Of a DNA stretch of 64,000 nt, positions 34,843 through 44,414 are shown piece after piece (within the stretch, counting starts at the first letter, position 1; each line of letters opens with the position of its first letter). The translations under genes were made by a program, and so were the position numbers. The notes beneath the pieces are model-generated. The model was not told the DNA's origin. It did not search any database and was given only the letters and a program-made list of their open reading frames with translations. The DNA lies in assembly GCA_013002025.1 (NCBI GenBank), contig JABDKW010000003.1:22994-86993 (forward strand). The letters are read 5' to 3'. This DNA comes from Gammaproteobacteria bacterium (GTDB lineage: Bacteria; Pseudomonadota; Gammaproteobacteria; Arenicellales; Arenicellaceae).

Positions 34843-35315
34843 TGGGCGATAGGCACCAGTGAGTCGTGTTGCTCGCCCGGCAGCCGATAGGCTCGGCCCA
34901 ACAGGTCAAATATCGCGCCATTGTCCGGGTTTATAAAACCGCCTTCCCAGATGGCCTCACGCCCCAGGGCGACCGGCTTTTTGCTTACAAATCGTAGTTC
35001 CACACCCGGTCGGGTGGTGGCGGCAGACAGCAAGCAGTATTGCGTTTGCGGTACGCAACCGCTATTAAGCCGTATCACCGTTGCCGGCACCTTGCTAAGC
35101 GCCTCACGTTGCCGATCATTCAGGTGAGTCATCCATACTCGTTGCTGTTGCCAGCGGCGCAACACTGTTTGGCCTGGCTCTAAGTCGGTCAGAGTAGCTT
35201 GGTCCTTGGAAAAGCGCAGCCCCACCGTGCTACTCAAGAGTATGAAGGCGAACCCGCCTGCCAACGCCAGCAACATGTAGCCGACAACTTGGCGCAAGCG
35301 CTGTCTTGATAACAT
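34839..35315 (-). CDS. membrane-anchored Rieske-like protein lacking all Fe-S ligands
   Basis: A 158-residue protein with an N-terminal transmembrane helix (11-30) as in cytochrome bc1 Rieske subunits. Residues 42-72 (LTDLEPGQTVLRRWQQQRVW) match the beta-sheet region of PetA, including the PGQ turn and the W-x3-V-W segment. Residues 95-148 follow the cluster-binding lobe: the box CTH-LGC appears as A99-T100-T101 and box CPCHG as N129-P130-D131-N132-G133, then FDLLGRAYR for the usual (Y/F)DLAGRV. Both Cys, both His ligands and the disulfide cysteines are therefore gone, so no 2Fe-2S cluster is expected. Residues 87 and 94 are the only cysteines. It lies 9 nt behind a small membrane gene in the same operon. 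Confidence 0.7.
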   Translation of the reverse strand: MLSRQRLRQVVGYMLLALAGGFAFILLSSTVGLRFSKDQATLTDLEPGQTVLRRWQQQRVWMTHLNDRQREALSKVPATVIRLNSGCVPQTQYCLLSAATTRPGVELRFVSKKPVALGREAIWEGGFINPDNGAIFDLLGRAYRLPGEQHDSLVPIAH

Positions 35316-35324
35316 CCTAAGTGA

Positions 35325-35807
35325 TCATTGAACAACCGCTTTAACGGCCGTGGGTTCCACGTTCCAGACCACTTCGTTGGAGCTTGGCGACACCGCTTCA
35401 AAGCGCAAATTTTCAACCAAGGTTGTTTGCGCAAACGGGAGCAGCTCAATGGCAACGTCGCGGCTAATACGTTGCAGTTCCGCGCACCGACCCGCATCGC
35501 ATTGCAGAGCGATGAAATCTAATGAGACACGCTTGACGATGAAATTCTCAGACGCATTAAGCAGGCAGAATTCGATATCAAAATTGGTTCGGTAACTGTG
35601 TTGCCCGGAGGCGCCGCAGGCTTGCAACTGCGACAGTGGCATTAAATCAGCACGCGGCGTTTTGCCGGCCTGTTCCCACCATAAGCCAGCGCCTGTCAGC
35701 AGAACTAACGTCAGGCTGATCAAAATGCGACGCTGTTTGCTGAAGCCGGAGAAAAATAACAACCAAATTAATATAAGGCCCAGTACTGGAATAATCAGTC
35801 TGATCAT
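35325..35807 (-). CDS. small two-helix membrane protein, unknown function
   Basis: A 160-residue protein starting with MIRLIIPVLGLILIW at 35807; a longer frame begins 8 codons earlier but the internal ATG fits better. Two hydrophobic helices (about 3-22 and 29-45) precede a periplasmic-looking beta-rich domain with four cysteines (C66, C83, C105, C110 approximately). It is the first gene of a pair with the Rieske-like gene (9 nt gap). No family is recognised. It stands divergent to the solitary GspE/PilB-type ATPase gene. Confidence 0.55.
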   Translation of the reverse strand: MIRLIIPVLGLILIWLLFFSGFSKQRRILISLTLVLLTGAGLWWEQAGKTPRADLMPLSQLQACGASGQHSYRTNFDIEFCLLNASENFIVKRVSLDFIALQCDAGRCAELQRISRDVAIELLPFAQTTLVENLRFEAVSPSSNEVVWNVEPTAVKAVVQ

Positions 35808-35906
35808 AGTTACTACACACCCGTTGCGCACCTATGCGCTCACCAAATATGCTGGAATGATAGCACCTCATGGCATAACATCGCCGTAGGCCAGCCGAAA
35901 AGACTC

Positions 35907-37658
35907 ATGATAAAACCGTTCACCACCAAAGCCCTGCTCAAGGAACTATTTCTTGATCAACTGATCAGTTCGGTTGAAGCCAAGCGGATACACGCCAATT
36001 TAGCTGACGCGGCTAGTCCCAATCAACACCCGCTGGTCGCTATTGCACGTAGCTTGCCATCGCATGTAAAAACCGGTGACAAGTTAAGTCTGGACGATTT
36101 GGGTGAGTGGCTGGCCAATCGCTGTGGCTTGCCTTACTACCATATTGACCCCTTAAATATTGATATTGGCTCGGTCACCCGGGTCATTGCCGCGCAGTAC
36201 GCAAAGCAGAACGGATTGCTGGCGGTGAAAGATACACCACACAGCGTAACGCTGGCGGTGAAAGACCCGGTTGATCTGGGCTGGCGCGACAGTCTGGCCG
36301 GGTTGCTGCGAAAAGACATCGAAGTGGTGTTTGCCAACCCTACCGAGATTGATCGCTACATCAATGAGTTTTACAGCGTTGCCAAGTCCATCAGCCAGTC
36401 CAGCCTCAACGATGACGATGCCGGCAATAGCCTGCAACAAAATCTTGAGCAATTAGTTGAACTGGGCCAACGGGGTCAATTGGACGCCGAAGACCATCAT
36501 ATTGTGCAGGTGGTGGATTGGTTATTGCAGTACGCCTTTGAGCAACGCGCCAGCGACATTCACCTGGAACCTCGCAAAGAACGAGGAGAGATTCGCTTCC
36601 GCATCGATGGTGTATTGCATTACGCCTATCAGGTGCCCAGTAACGTGTTGCTGGCCATTACCGGGCGTCTTAAAACGCTGGCCCGCATGGACATCTCCGA
36701 ACGCCGTCGGCCGCTGGATGGGCGATTAAAAACCCGTACCCCCGACGGCAAGGAAATTGAGCTGCGCTTGTCGACTGTGCCGACCGCCATGGGCGAAAAG
36801 ATGGTGATGCGAATTTTCGACCCGGAGGTTTTACAACGCGGTTTTGTAGAATTGGGCCTGACCGACCGTGAGCTTGATTTGTGGCGGCGCCTGACCACCA
36901 ATACCCATGGCATTATTCTGGTAACCGGGCCGACCGGCTCCGGCAAGACCACCACCTTGTACTCCACCCTGCGAGACTTGGCAGACAGCGAAGTGAATGT
37001 GTGTACCATCGAAGACCCGATTGAGATGGTTGAGCCCAGCTTTAACCAGATTCAGGTGCACGATGCCATTGATCTAAGCTTTTCTTCGGGCGTTCGGGCT
37101 CTGCTAAGGCAAGATCCCGACATCATCATGATTGGTGAGATTCGTGATATCGCCACCGCCGAGATGGCGATTCAAGCGGCGCTAACTGGTCACCTGGTGT
37201 TATCCACGCTACATACCAATGACTCGCCCTCGTCCATCACACGCATGCTTGAACTGGGCGTACCTGCGTATCTGATCAACGCCACGGTGCTAGGCGTCAT
37301 GGCTCAGCGGCTGGTGCGCACGCTGTGCCCACACTGTAAAACAAGCTCCAGTATCGATCCTGATATCTGGTCTGAGTTTTGTCAGCTCAGCGACATTACA
37401 CAGACCAATGTCATGCAGGCGGATGGTTGTGTTGAGTGCCGCCAAACCGGTTATCTGGGCAGGGTCGGGCTGTACGAAATGATGGAGATGACAGATGGGC
37501 TAAAGAAAATGGTGGCCCCGGATTGTGACCTGCAAACTCTGCGCCGTCAGTCACAGAAAGATGGATTGCTGACGTTGCGCCATAGCGGTGCCAAGAAAGT
37601 GGCTGACGGGCTCACCACCATGGAAGAGGTGCTGCGCGTAACCCCGTTGATTACCTGA
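35907..37658 (+). CDS. GspE/PilB-type secretion ATPase
   Basis: A 583-residue hexameric ATPase of the type II secretion/type IV pilus family. An N-terminal MshEN-like domain (about 1-150) precedes the core: Walker A GPTGSGKT at 341-348, the Asp box (TIEDPIEM), Walker B RQDPDIIMIGEIRD, the His box (STLHTND) and a C4 zinc motif (CPHC ... CVEC). Length is like PilB. No other pilus or secretion gene is in the window, so its partners, if any, must lie elsewhere. The N-terminal domain favours PilB or MshE over GspE, but I cannot decide. Confidence 0.87.
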   Translation: MIKPFTTKALLKELFLDQLISSVEAKRIHANLADAASPNQHPLVAIARSLPSHVKTGDKLSLDDLGEWLANRCGLPYYHIDPLNIDIGSVTRVIAAQYAKQNGLLAVKDTPHSVTLAVKDPVDLGWRDSLAGLLRKDIEVVFANPTEIDRYINEFYSVAKSISQSSLNDDDAGNSLQQNLEQLVELGQRGQLDAEDHHIVQVVDWLLQYAFEQRASDIHLEPRKERGEIRFRIDGVLHYAYQVPSNVLLAITGRLKTLARMDISERRRPLDGRLKTRTPDGKEIELRLSTVPTAMGEKMVMRIFDPEVLQRGFVELGLTDRELDLWRRLTTNTHGIILVTGPTGSGKTTTLYSTLRDLADSEVNVCTIEDPIEMVEPSFNQIQVHDAIDLSFSSGVRALLRQDPDIIMIGEIRDIATAEMAIQAALTGHLVLSTLHTNDSPSSITRMLELGVPAYLINATVLGVMAQRLVRTLCPHCKTSSSIDPDIWSEFCQLSDITQTNVMQADGCVECRQTGYLGRVGLYEMMEMTDGLKKMVAPDCDLQTLRRQSQKDGLLTLRHSGAKKVADGLTTMEEVLRVTPLIT

Positions 37659-37686
37659 ACCGATTGGCCGCGAGCGGTCTCCAGGC

Positions 37687-38397
37687 ATGCGAAATCTTAT
37701 GCGCAGAAAAAAGCCGGGTCGCCTCAAGCGTGCTGTTCGAAAAGCATTGCTGTGGGGCCTAACAATGGTGGTAATGGCGTCAGCGCTGCCTATGGTTTTG
37801 ATTCGGTTCGTCGACCCGCCCACCAGCATGTTTATTGAACTCAATAAGCGCGCCCACAACACCAATATCAAGCACGATTGGCGCGATATGGAGGAGGTAT
37901 CTTTGTACTTCCCGGTGGCGGTCATCGCCTCGGAAGATCAGCAATTTCCTCATCATTTTGGCTTTGATCTGGCGCAGATTATGCTTGTTCTTGAAGACCA
38001 GGAGCAGGGTTTATCGCGCGGTGCCAGTACCATTAGTCAGCAGACTGTTAAGAACCTTTTTTTGTGGCCGGACCGCAGCTTGCTGCGTAAAGGGGTTGAA
38101 GCCTGGCTAACGGTGTGGCTGGAGTTAATCGTGCCCAAAAGGCGCATCCTTGAGATCTACATTAATTACGCCCAGTTCGGCACCTCGGTGTTTGGCGTCG
38201 GCGCCGCCAGCGAATACTATTTTGGCATCCCCGCCAGTCAGTTGTCGCCACGCCAATCGGCCTTGATCGCCGCCAGCCTGCCGACACCGTCTCGCTCCAA
38301 TCCGGCCGACCCTTCGGAATACTTGCTGGAGCGGGCCGCGTATATTGAAGATCAGATGCCGCGAGTGGGTGGGCGACGCATCGTACGCGAACTTTAA
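37687..38397 (+). CDS. mtgA: monofunctional biosynthetic peptidoglycan transglycosylase MtgA
   Basis: A 236-residue GT51 enzyme that polymerises lipid II into glycan strands. One transmembrane helix (about 18-38) is followed by the donor-site motif EDQQFPHHFGFD (catalytic Glu), GASTISQQTVKNLFLW, and KRRILEIYINYAQFG. No transpeptidase domain. Length typical (242). It follows the GspE/PilB-like gene after 28 nt, so may be cotranscribed. Confidence 0.94.
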   Translation: MRNLMRRKKPGRLKRAVRKALLWGLTMVVMASALPMVLIRFVDPPTSMFIELNKRAHNTNIKHDWRDMEEVSLYFPVAVIASEDQQFPHHFGFDLAQIMLVLEDQEQGLSRGASTISQQTVKNLFLWPDRSLLRKGVEAWLTVWLELIVPKRRILEIYINYAQFGTSVFGVGAASEYYFGIPASQLSPRQSALIAASLPTPSRSNPADPSEYLLERAAYIEDQMPRVGGRRIVREL

Positions 38398-38424
38398 TTA
38401 CCATCGCCGACGTGCGACCATTAG

Positions 38425-39875
<1,451 letters not shown>

Positions 39876-40007
39876 GTTTGACATTTAACCGCGTCTGCGC
39901 GGCCCTTAAAGCCTGACAGTTTGTATGGCTATGGTGATGCGTGCGGTCGGCTGCGTGATTCATGACAGTGCTACACTGGCACCCTTGGTGACCAATCCAG
40001 CAGCCCT

Positions 40008-41096
40008 ATGCCCCCAGCAAAATTGCCTGTCTGTTTACTGCTTGGCATTAGCTTATGCCTGCCGGTTCTGACGGCCCGGGGCGCCCTTGGTGATTCTGCG
40101 GCGGCAGAATCTTCTCGCATCTACCGCAGCCCGGAAGAGCGCCGCGATGCAGGTCTGGGCCGGGAATTATTGCCCTGGTTGAAAGTCTCCGGCCTGCTGG
40201 AAGCCGAGCGTGAGCGCCTCGATTTCGAATTTGAAAATAATGTTGAGCAGCGTGAAGATGACGGAACGGTGTTAACGCTTCAAGTGGGGCTGGATATAAC
40301 CATGTCGGAACTTATGTCTGCTGAAATCACACTGGAGACGGAGCGAGATACTGCCACTACCAGCAAGGTTGACGAGGCCATACTCATCATTGAATTTGAC
40401 CCCGTTGAGCTCGAACTTGGCAGGCTGTCGGCACCCTTCGGAGAATATTACAGCCATTTTATTATCGGGCCGTTGCTGGAAATTGGTGAAACAGTCACCG
40501 ACGGAGCCGTTTTGGCCTGGGATATAAATGATTATTTTGAATTGTCGGTAGGCGCTTTGCACAGCGCTGTGAGCGCGGCTGGGTCAGGCAGCCTGGACTG
40601 GGCTATGAATCTAGAGTTTGTTAATGACACCGAATCCATCAAGCTGGGGCTGGGATATTTATCGGATTTGGCGGAAAGCGATGAGCAATTATTGTCAGAG
40701 TTTGAGGGCGACTACAACCACAGGGTAGGTGCCATTAATGCCTATGCCCTGTTTGGCTTTTCCAATATGGAGATTACCGCAGAATATGTGGCCGCGACTG
40801 GTGCCTTTTCCGGATTTGAGGCCGAGCTAGACCGACCGCGCGCATTCAATATCGAATGGGCGTATTTCCTGAGCGATGCCGCTCAACTCGCGCTACGCTA
40901 TGAAACCAGCCACGAACTCGAAGACGCGCCCAAATCTCAGGCTGGTATTAATCTGACGTGGCGACCCAATCGATATGTTCTGCTATCGCTGGAGTATCTG
41001 CGCGCACGCTACGCGCGCGATTTCGTGTTTGATGACGAGGACAATATGCTGCTCCGTGGCGACAGCGTCGCCGGGCAAATTGCAATCGAGTTTTAG
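40008..41096 (+). CDS. LbtU-family outer-membrane porin
   Basis: A 362-residue protein with a signal peptide (about 1-24) and repeated amphipathic beta-strands ending in a terminal phenylalanine (GQIAIEF), an outer-membrane barrel sign. The run DGTVLTLQVGLDITMSELMS, VDEAILIIEFD, LGRLSAPFGEYYSHFI and PLLEIGETVTDGAV is typical of LbtU-type proteins, first described in Legionella siderophore uptake. The substrate here is unknown. Its stop overlaps by 4 nt (TTAG) the convergent 243-residue membrane protein gene. No TonB-type gene is beside it. Confidence 0.75.
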   Translation: MPPAKLPVCLLLGISLCLPVLTARGALGDSAAAESSRIYRSPEERRDAGLGRELLPWLKVSGLLEAERERLDFEFENNVEQREDDGTVLTLQVGLDITMSELMSAEITLETERDTATTSKVDEAILIIEFDPVELELGRLSAPFGEYYSHFIIGPLLEIGETVTDGAVLAWDINDYFELSVGALHSAVSAAGSGSLDWAMNLEFVNDTESIKLGLGYLSDLAESDEQLLSEFEGDYNHRVGAINAYALFGFSNMEITAEYVAATGAFSGFEAELDRPRAFNIEWAYFLSDAAQLALRYETSHELEDAPKSQAGINLTWRPNRYVLLSLEYLRARYARDFVFDDEDNMLLRGDSVAGQIAIEF

Positions 41097-41824
41097 AATC
41101 GCGGCAGCACGCCCAGTTGGATGGCTTGGGGCGCCAGGGTGACCGAGTTCACGGTTAGATATTTCAATTCCAGACTGGCGCTGCGCGCCTTGTGCACCGG
41201 CACGCCCAATTGCGACAACAAGCTGCTGGACAGCGGGATTGATCCAATCGTAACGGTAAAATCATCGGTAAAGCCAATTTCGCCATTGCGCGCCACCGGT
41301 TGGCCAGTCACCGCAATCGCCATTTTAGATTGATCCAGAAACGGCAACGCATCGCGCACCTGTGCCACCGCTTCGTGCGCGCGTTTATCTAGTTGAGCAA
41401 CTTTGTTCAGATCGAGAATCACACCCAACTCCAGTTCGCCCTGACGGATCTGTGCATTCAACGCATCGCTCACGCTGAGTAATTTGCGGCCGTCTGGGTC
41501 CGCTTGCAGGCTGGCAATCATCAGCGCATTGAACTCGGTTTCAGAGAGTTCCAGCTGCCCTCGCATCACCCCGGCAAACTTGCTGCCTAAAAATGCACCA
41601 ATACCCTGCTTGTTTATCGTGTCGGTAAGCTGTTCGACCGCTCGCGACTGTGGGGTTTGCTGATAGGTCCTGGTCGATTGCTGCGCATTTGATTGCGCTG
41701 CAGGCGCCGAGCTACTCGTGTGCACGGGGGCCTGATACCAGTCGGGGAGAGTTTGGCTGGAATACCAGGCGTACGCCAGACCGCCAACCACCGCTAGCAC
41801 AACAATTAAAATAATACGGATCAT
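41093..41824 (-). CDS. membrane-anchored protein, YpmS-like pattern
   Basis: A 243-residue protein with one N-terminal helix (about 3-20) and a Ser/Gln-rich linker followed by a beta-rich domain. The segment ELSETEFNALMIASL and later strands recall YpmS/DUF2140 or AsmA-like periplasmic lipid-binding folds; this is a weak resemblance. It follows a small DUF4124-like gene after 2 nt on the same strand, so the two are an operon. No clear function. Confidence 0.55.
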   Translation of the reverse strand: MIRIILIVVLAVVGGLAYAWYSSQTLPDWYQAPVHTSSSAPAAQSNAQQSTRTYQQTPQSRAVEQLTDTINKQGIGAFLGSKFAGVMRGQLELSETEFNALMIASLQADPDGRKLLSVSDALNAQIRQGELELGVILDLNKVAQLDKRAHEAVAQVRDALPFLDQSKMAIAVTGQPVARNGEIGFTDDFTVTIGSIPLSSSLLSQLGVPVHKARSASLELKYLTVNSVTLAPQAIQLGVLPRF

Positions 41825-41826
41825 GA

Positions 41827-42096
41827 TTAGTTTTCCTCTTGAACGGGAATCGCGGTTACACCGGGGGGCGGTTTATCGCCGTATACCCAGCGACCTTTTT
41901 CCCGCCATTTGTATGCGGGCTGAGTGATTTTAGGCGGCGCTATATGATTTGCATCCGTCAGCGACGTGGCTGGCCACCCAGGGTTGCTAAATGTAGGCAG
42001 CCAATAAGTTCCGGTACGCAAATAGGCCAGATAGCTGATGCCGGCAAACGCCACCACCACAATAGCAATCGCCTTAAAAATAAATCGCCAGTACAC
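41827..42096 (-). CDS. small membrane protein with DUF4124-like end
   Basis: An 89-residue protein with one transmembrane helix (about 5-23). The C-terminus YKWREKGRWVYGDKPPPG matches the YKW-x-D/E-x-G-x(2)-x-YSDKPP pattern of DUF4124 proteins. Function unknown. It overlaps nothing but lies 2 nt upstream of the YpmS-like gene and 9 nt downstream of the SIMPL-domain gene, forming a three-gene run on the minus strand. Confidence 0.6.
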   Translation of the reverse strand: MYWRFIFKAIAIVVVAFAGISYLAYLRTGTYWLPTFSNPGWPATSLTDANHIAPPKITQPAYKWREKGRWVYGDKPPPGVTAIPVQEEN

Positions 42097-42105
42097 GTCG
42101 CTGCG

Positions 42106-42816
42106 TTACAGCAAGCTGAAACTCACGCTGATTTGCGCGCGAACTTTTTGCAAACCAAACATTTCCGGTGGTGCAGCATCAGCCGCCATGGCGCTGCTCT
42201 TCATGGCCACCTCGCGATGATAAACCGGCGATTGCGCTGCCGAGGCCTCATTAATCAGAAACGCCTGCCCAAGGCTGCGGCCCAGGCGTTGCGCCAAAAA
42301 TTCCGCCTTGCGTTTGGCATCATCGGCCGCCGCGCCCAGTGCTTGCTGCTCAAGCCCTGCGCGATCCTGAAATCCGCTCTGTACGCCATCGATGGTCGAC
42401 ACGCCCTGCTCTACCAGGGCCTGAATTAACGGCGAGATTTGCTCCAAATCGTTGACCGTAATCGCTAAGGAACGAGACACTCTCTCGCCGCGATAAACAC
42501 GCTTGCCATCGCGGTAATCGTATTGCGGCTGGGCTGACAATTGCGTGCCCTTAACATATTTATCAGCGATGCCCGCATTCTTGATTACGTTCAACACACT
42601 TTGATAACGCTCGTCGGCCTCGCTCTTGGCAGCGGCCAATAATGCCTTTTGAGCTGTGACGGAAACGCTGAGCACGGCCTGATCCGGCTCCGCCTCAATC
42701 TCACCGATGCCGGATACATTGATGCTGTCGATGGTAGCCATCCGCGGTTCATTTTCATGCGCACAGGCACTGACTGTCAGGAGCGCCAGAACCAGCGCTA
42801 ATAATATTTGCTTCAT
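42106..42816 (-). CDS. SIMPL-domain (DUF541) lipoprotein
   Basis: A 236-residue lipoprotein. The ATG at 42816 follows a GGAGG box; a longer frame starts 46 codons upstream but lacks signal-like sequence. The signal ends in a lipobox VSAC (Cys about 17). The mature part has the DUF541/SIMPL pattern: INVSGIGEIEAEPDQAVLSV, VTAQKALLAA, YDYRDGKRVYRGERVSRSL and the C-terminal KVRAQISVSFSLL. These periplasmic proteins form large oligomers and have been linked to oxidative stress; the exact role is open. The gene runs with the downstream DUF4124-like and YpmS-like genes. Confidence 0.82.
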   Translation of the reverse strand: MKQILLALVLALLTVSACAHENEPRMATIDSINVSGIGEIEAEPDQAVLSVSVTAQKALLAAAKSEADERYQSVLNVIKNAGIADKYVKGTQLSAQPQYDYRDGKRVYRGERVSRSLAITVNDLEQISPLIQALVEQGVSTIDGVQSGFQDRAGLEQQALGAAADDAKRKAEFLAQRLGRSLGQAFLINEASAAQSPVYHREVAMKSSAMAADAAPPEMFGLQKVRAQISVSFSLL

Positions 42817-42895
42817 CGAAGACCTCCAGAGGGCTAATTGACAGCCCTGCTCACCGTAATGCGGCGCATTATTGCACGCCGCTTGCAGGCAAAAA

Positions 42896-43561
42896 TTAAA
42901 AATTGGTGACTTCTGACGGCGGTTTGTGACGACCCCTGTGCTGCCGGAAGTCAAACGCTATCTTGAGTACCACGATCAAGGCCAGCAACCAGACCGGCGA
43001 AGCCAGGAGCTCTAACAACAGCGCCCCACCAATCAGGCCAATGTGCATCACAATAATATGCTGGTAAGGACGCAACATGAGTTTATTAACGCTCAAACGA
43101 TACATCTCCCCGCGCAATACAAAATGCTCAACAAAAGACACGCTATGGCTCAGAACAAGACCCGCGAGGCCAATCAGTATCATTGGCGAAAAGTGCTCAA
43201 TAAACCCCAGAAAGACCGCCGCGCCATCCAGAAATAGTCGCGCCACGCCGGGCGATTCGAACGCAAAATAGGCCTGATAATCAACCGCGGGATAGGGCAA
43301 TAAACCAGTCAAAATTGCGCCGTGCCCAGCGCAAAATGCGCCGTAGTGCACGATAAAAAATATCAGCGTGAAGCTGTCGCCGGGTAATTTATTAACAAAT
43401 AGAACCACCAGCATCCGCAGTAAATTAAACAGTCCGATAATCAGGTTTTCAATCCAGAACAGGGCCAGTACTAACAGCGTATCCCATTCGAAGAACAGCA
43501 CCCCAATCAAAGGCACCACATTGGCCGCAATCAGGAACAACCCGGATATCGGCGCCTTCAT
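42896..43561 (-). CDS. DUF6498-type multi-pass membrane protein
   Basis: A 221-residue integral membrane protein, starting at the ATG 43561 (MKAPISGLFLIA); a longer frame begins 19 codons upstream but would overlap the upstream gene. About six hydrophobic helices. The pattern FFEWDTLLVLALFWIENLII and the HYGAFCAGHGAIL segment are typical of DUF6498-like proteins of unknown function. The start lies 1 nt after the stop of the thioesterase gene, so translational coupling is likely. Confidence 0.7.
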   Translation of the reverse strand: MKAPISGLFLIAANVVPLIGVLFFEWDTLLVLALFWIENLIIGLFNLLRMLVVLFVNKLPGDSFTLIFFIVHYGAFCAGHGAILTGLLPYPAVDYQAYFAFESPGVARLFLDGAAVFLGFIEHFSPMILIGLAGLVLSHSVSFVEHFVLRGEMYRLSVNKLMLRPYQHIIVMHIGLIGGALLLELLASPVWLLALIVVLKIAFDFRQHRGRHKPPSEVTNF

Positions 43562-43562
43562 G

Positions 43563-43928
43563 CTAGTCACTACTATGCTGAATCTTGGTCTTATTGCCGT
43601 GCTGATCCACACAGACAAAACTTATTTGGTTTTCAAATAGAATCATTTCTGAATTGCGTTCGTAGCGCGCCCCGGATACCTGTACCTGATAGGTGACCGA
43701 GGTGTTACCCACGCGGATTTTTGAGCACTTAAAGCGTAGAATCTGGCCTTCACGAATTGGATGTCGAAACTCGACCTGATCCAGACCAATGGTGACAAAA
43801 TGCTGGCCCGGGAAATCAAGGCTGACTCGAATGTAGGCAATTTCGTCTACCCACTTTAGCAGTGTGCCGCCGAACAAACTGCCGTAGTCGTTGAGGTCGG
43901 CTGGTAAAACTATTTTGTAATGTTCCAT
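43563..43928 (-). CDS. acyl-CoA thioesterase, hotdog fold
   Basis: A 121-residue single-hotdog protein of the YciA type. LNDYGSLFGGTLLKWVDEIAY (about 12-32) is the classic substrate-binding/catalytic helix with Asp, and FVTIGLDQVEFRHPIREGQIL follows. It should hydrolyse medium- or short-chain acyl-CoA. The ATG at 43928 is preferred; an upstream TTG at 43943 would add five residues. It heads a two-gene unit with the DUF6498 gene. Confidence 0.85.
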   Translation of the reverse strand: MEHYKIVLPADLNDYGSLFGGTLLKWVDEIAYIRVSLDFPGQHFVTIGLDQVEFRHPIREGQILRFKCSKIRVGNTSVTYQVQVSGARYERNSEMILFENQISFVCVDQHGNKTKIQHSSD

Positions 43929-44021
43929 AATACGTGGCACCAATCTATCAATGCGCGCTAGTGTGCCCGATTTAGTGCTAAACAGCTATATGAACCACAG
44001 ACCACTCACACGACAACAAAA

Positions 44022-44399
44022 ATGAAACACACTCCAACCGATATTAAACTGCAAAACAAAACACGCGTGCTTGAAGTTGTGTTTGACGACCAAACCTTTC
44101 GGCTGCCATGCGAGTATTTGCGGGTGTATTCGCCCTCTGCGGAAGTGCAGGGTCACGGCCCCGGACAGGAGGTGTTGCAGAGTGGTAAAGAGATGGTCAA
44201 CATCGTTGCCATCGAACCGGTCGGGCATTATGCTGTGCGTCTGATTTTCAGTGATTCGCATAATTCCGGCTTGTACTCCTGGGATGTGTTGTACGAACTT
44301 GGTCGCAATCGGCAGCAGAACTGGGTGCGCTACCAAAAACGCCTGCAGGAGGCCGGCATCGAGCGCCAACCGCAACCAAACGACGTCCTGCTGACCTAA
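44022..44399 (+). CDS. DUF971 protein
   Basis: A 125-residue soluble protein with the DUF971/gamma-butyrobetaine-hydroxylase N-terminal domain: a VVFDDQTFRLPCEYLRVYSPSAE segment and DSHNSGLYSWDVLYELG (the zinc-binding-like Cys-x-His-like residues are Cys34 and His85 region). Such genes commonly precede ubiE in proteobacteria. Role not established. The gene lies 15 nt upstream of ubiE and is likely the first gene of the ubiquinone operon. Confidence 0.87.
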   Translation: MKHTPTDIKLQNKTRVLEVVFDDQTFRLPCEYLRVYSPSAEVQGHGPGQEVLQSGKEMVNIVAIEPVGHYAVRLIFSDSHNSGLYSWDVLYELGRNRQQNWVRYQKRLQEAGIERQPQPNDVLLT

Positions 44400-44414
44400 C
44401 CAAATTTCAGTACC

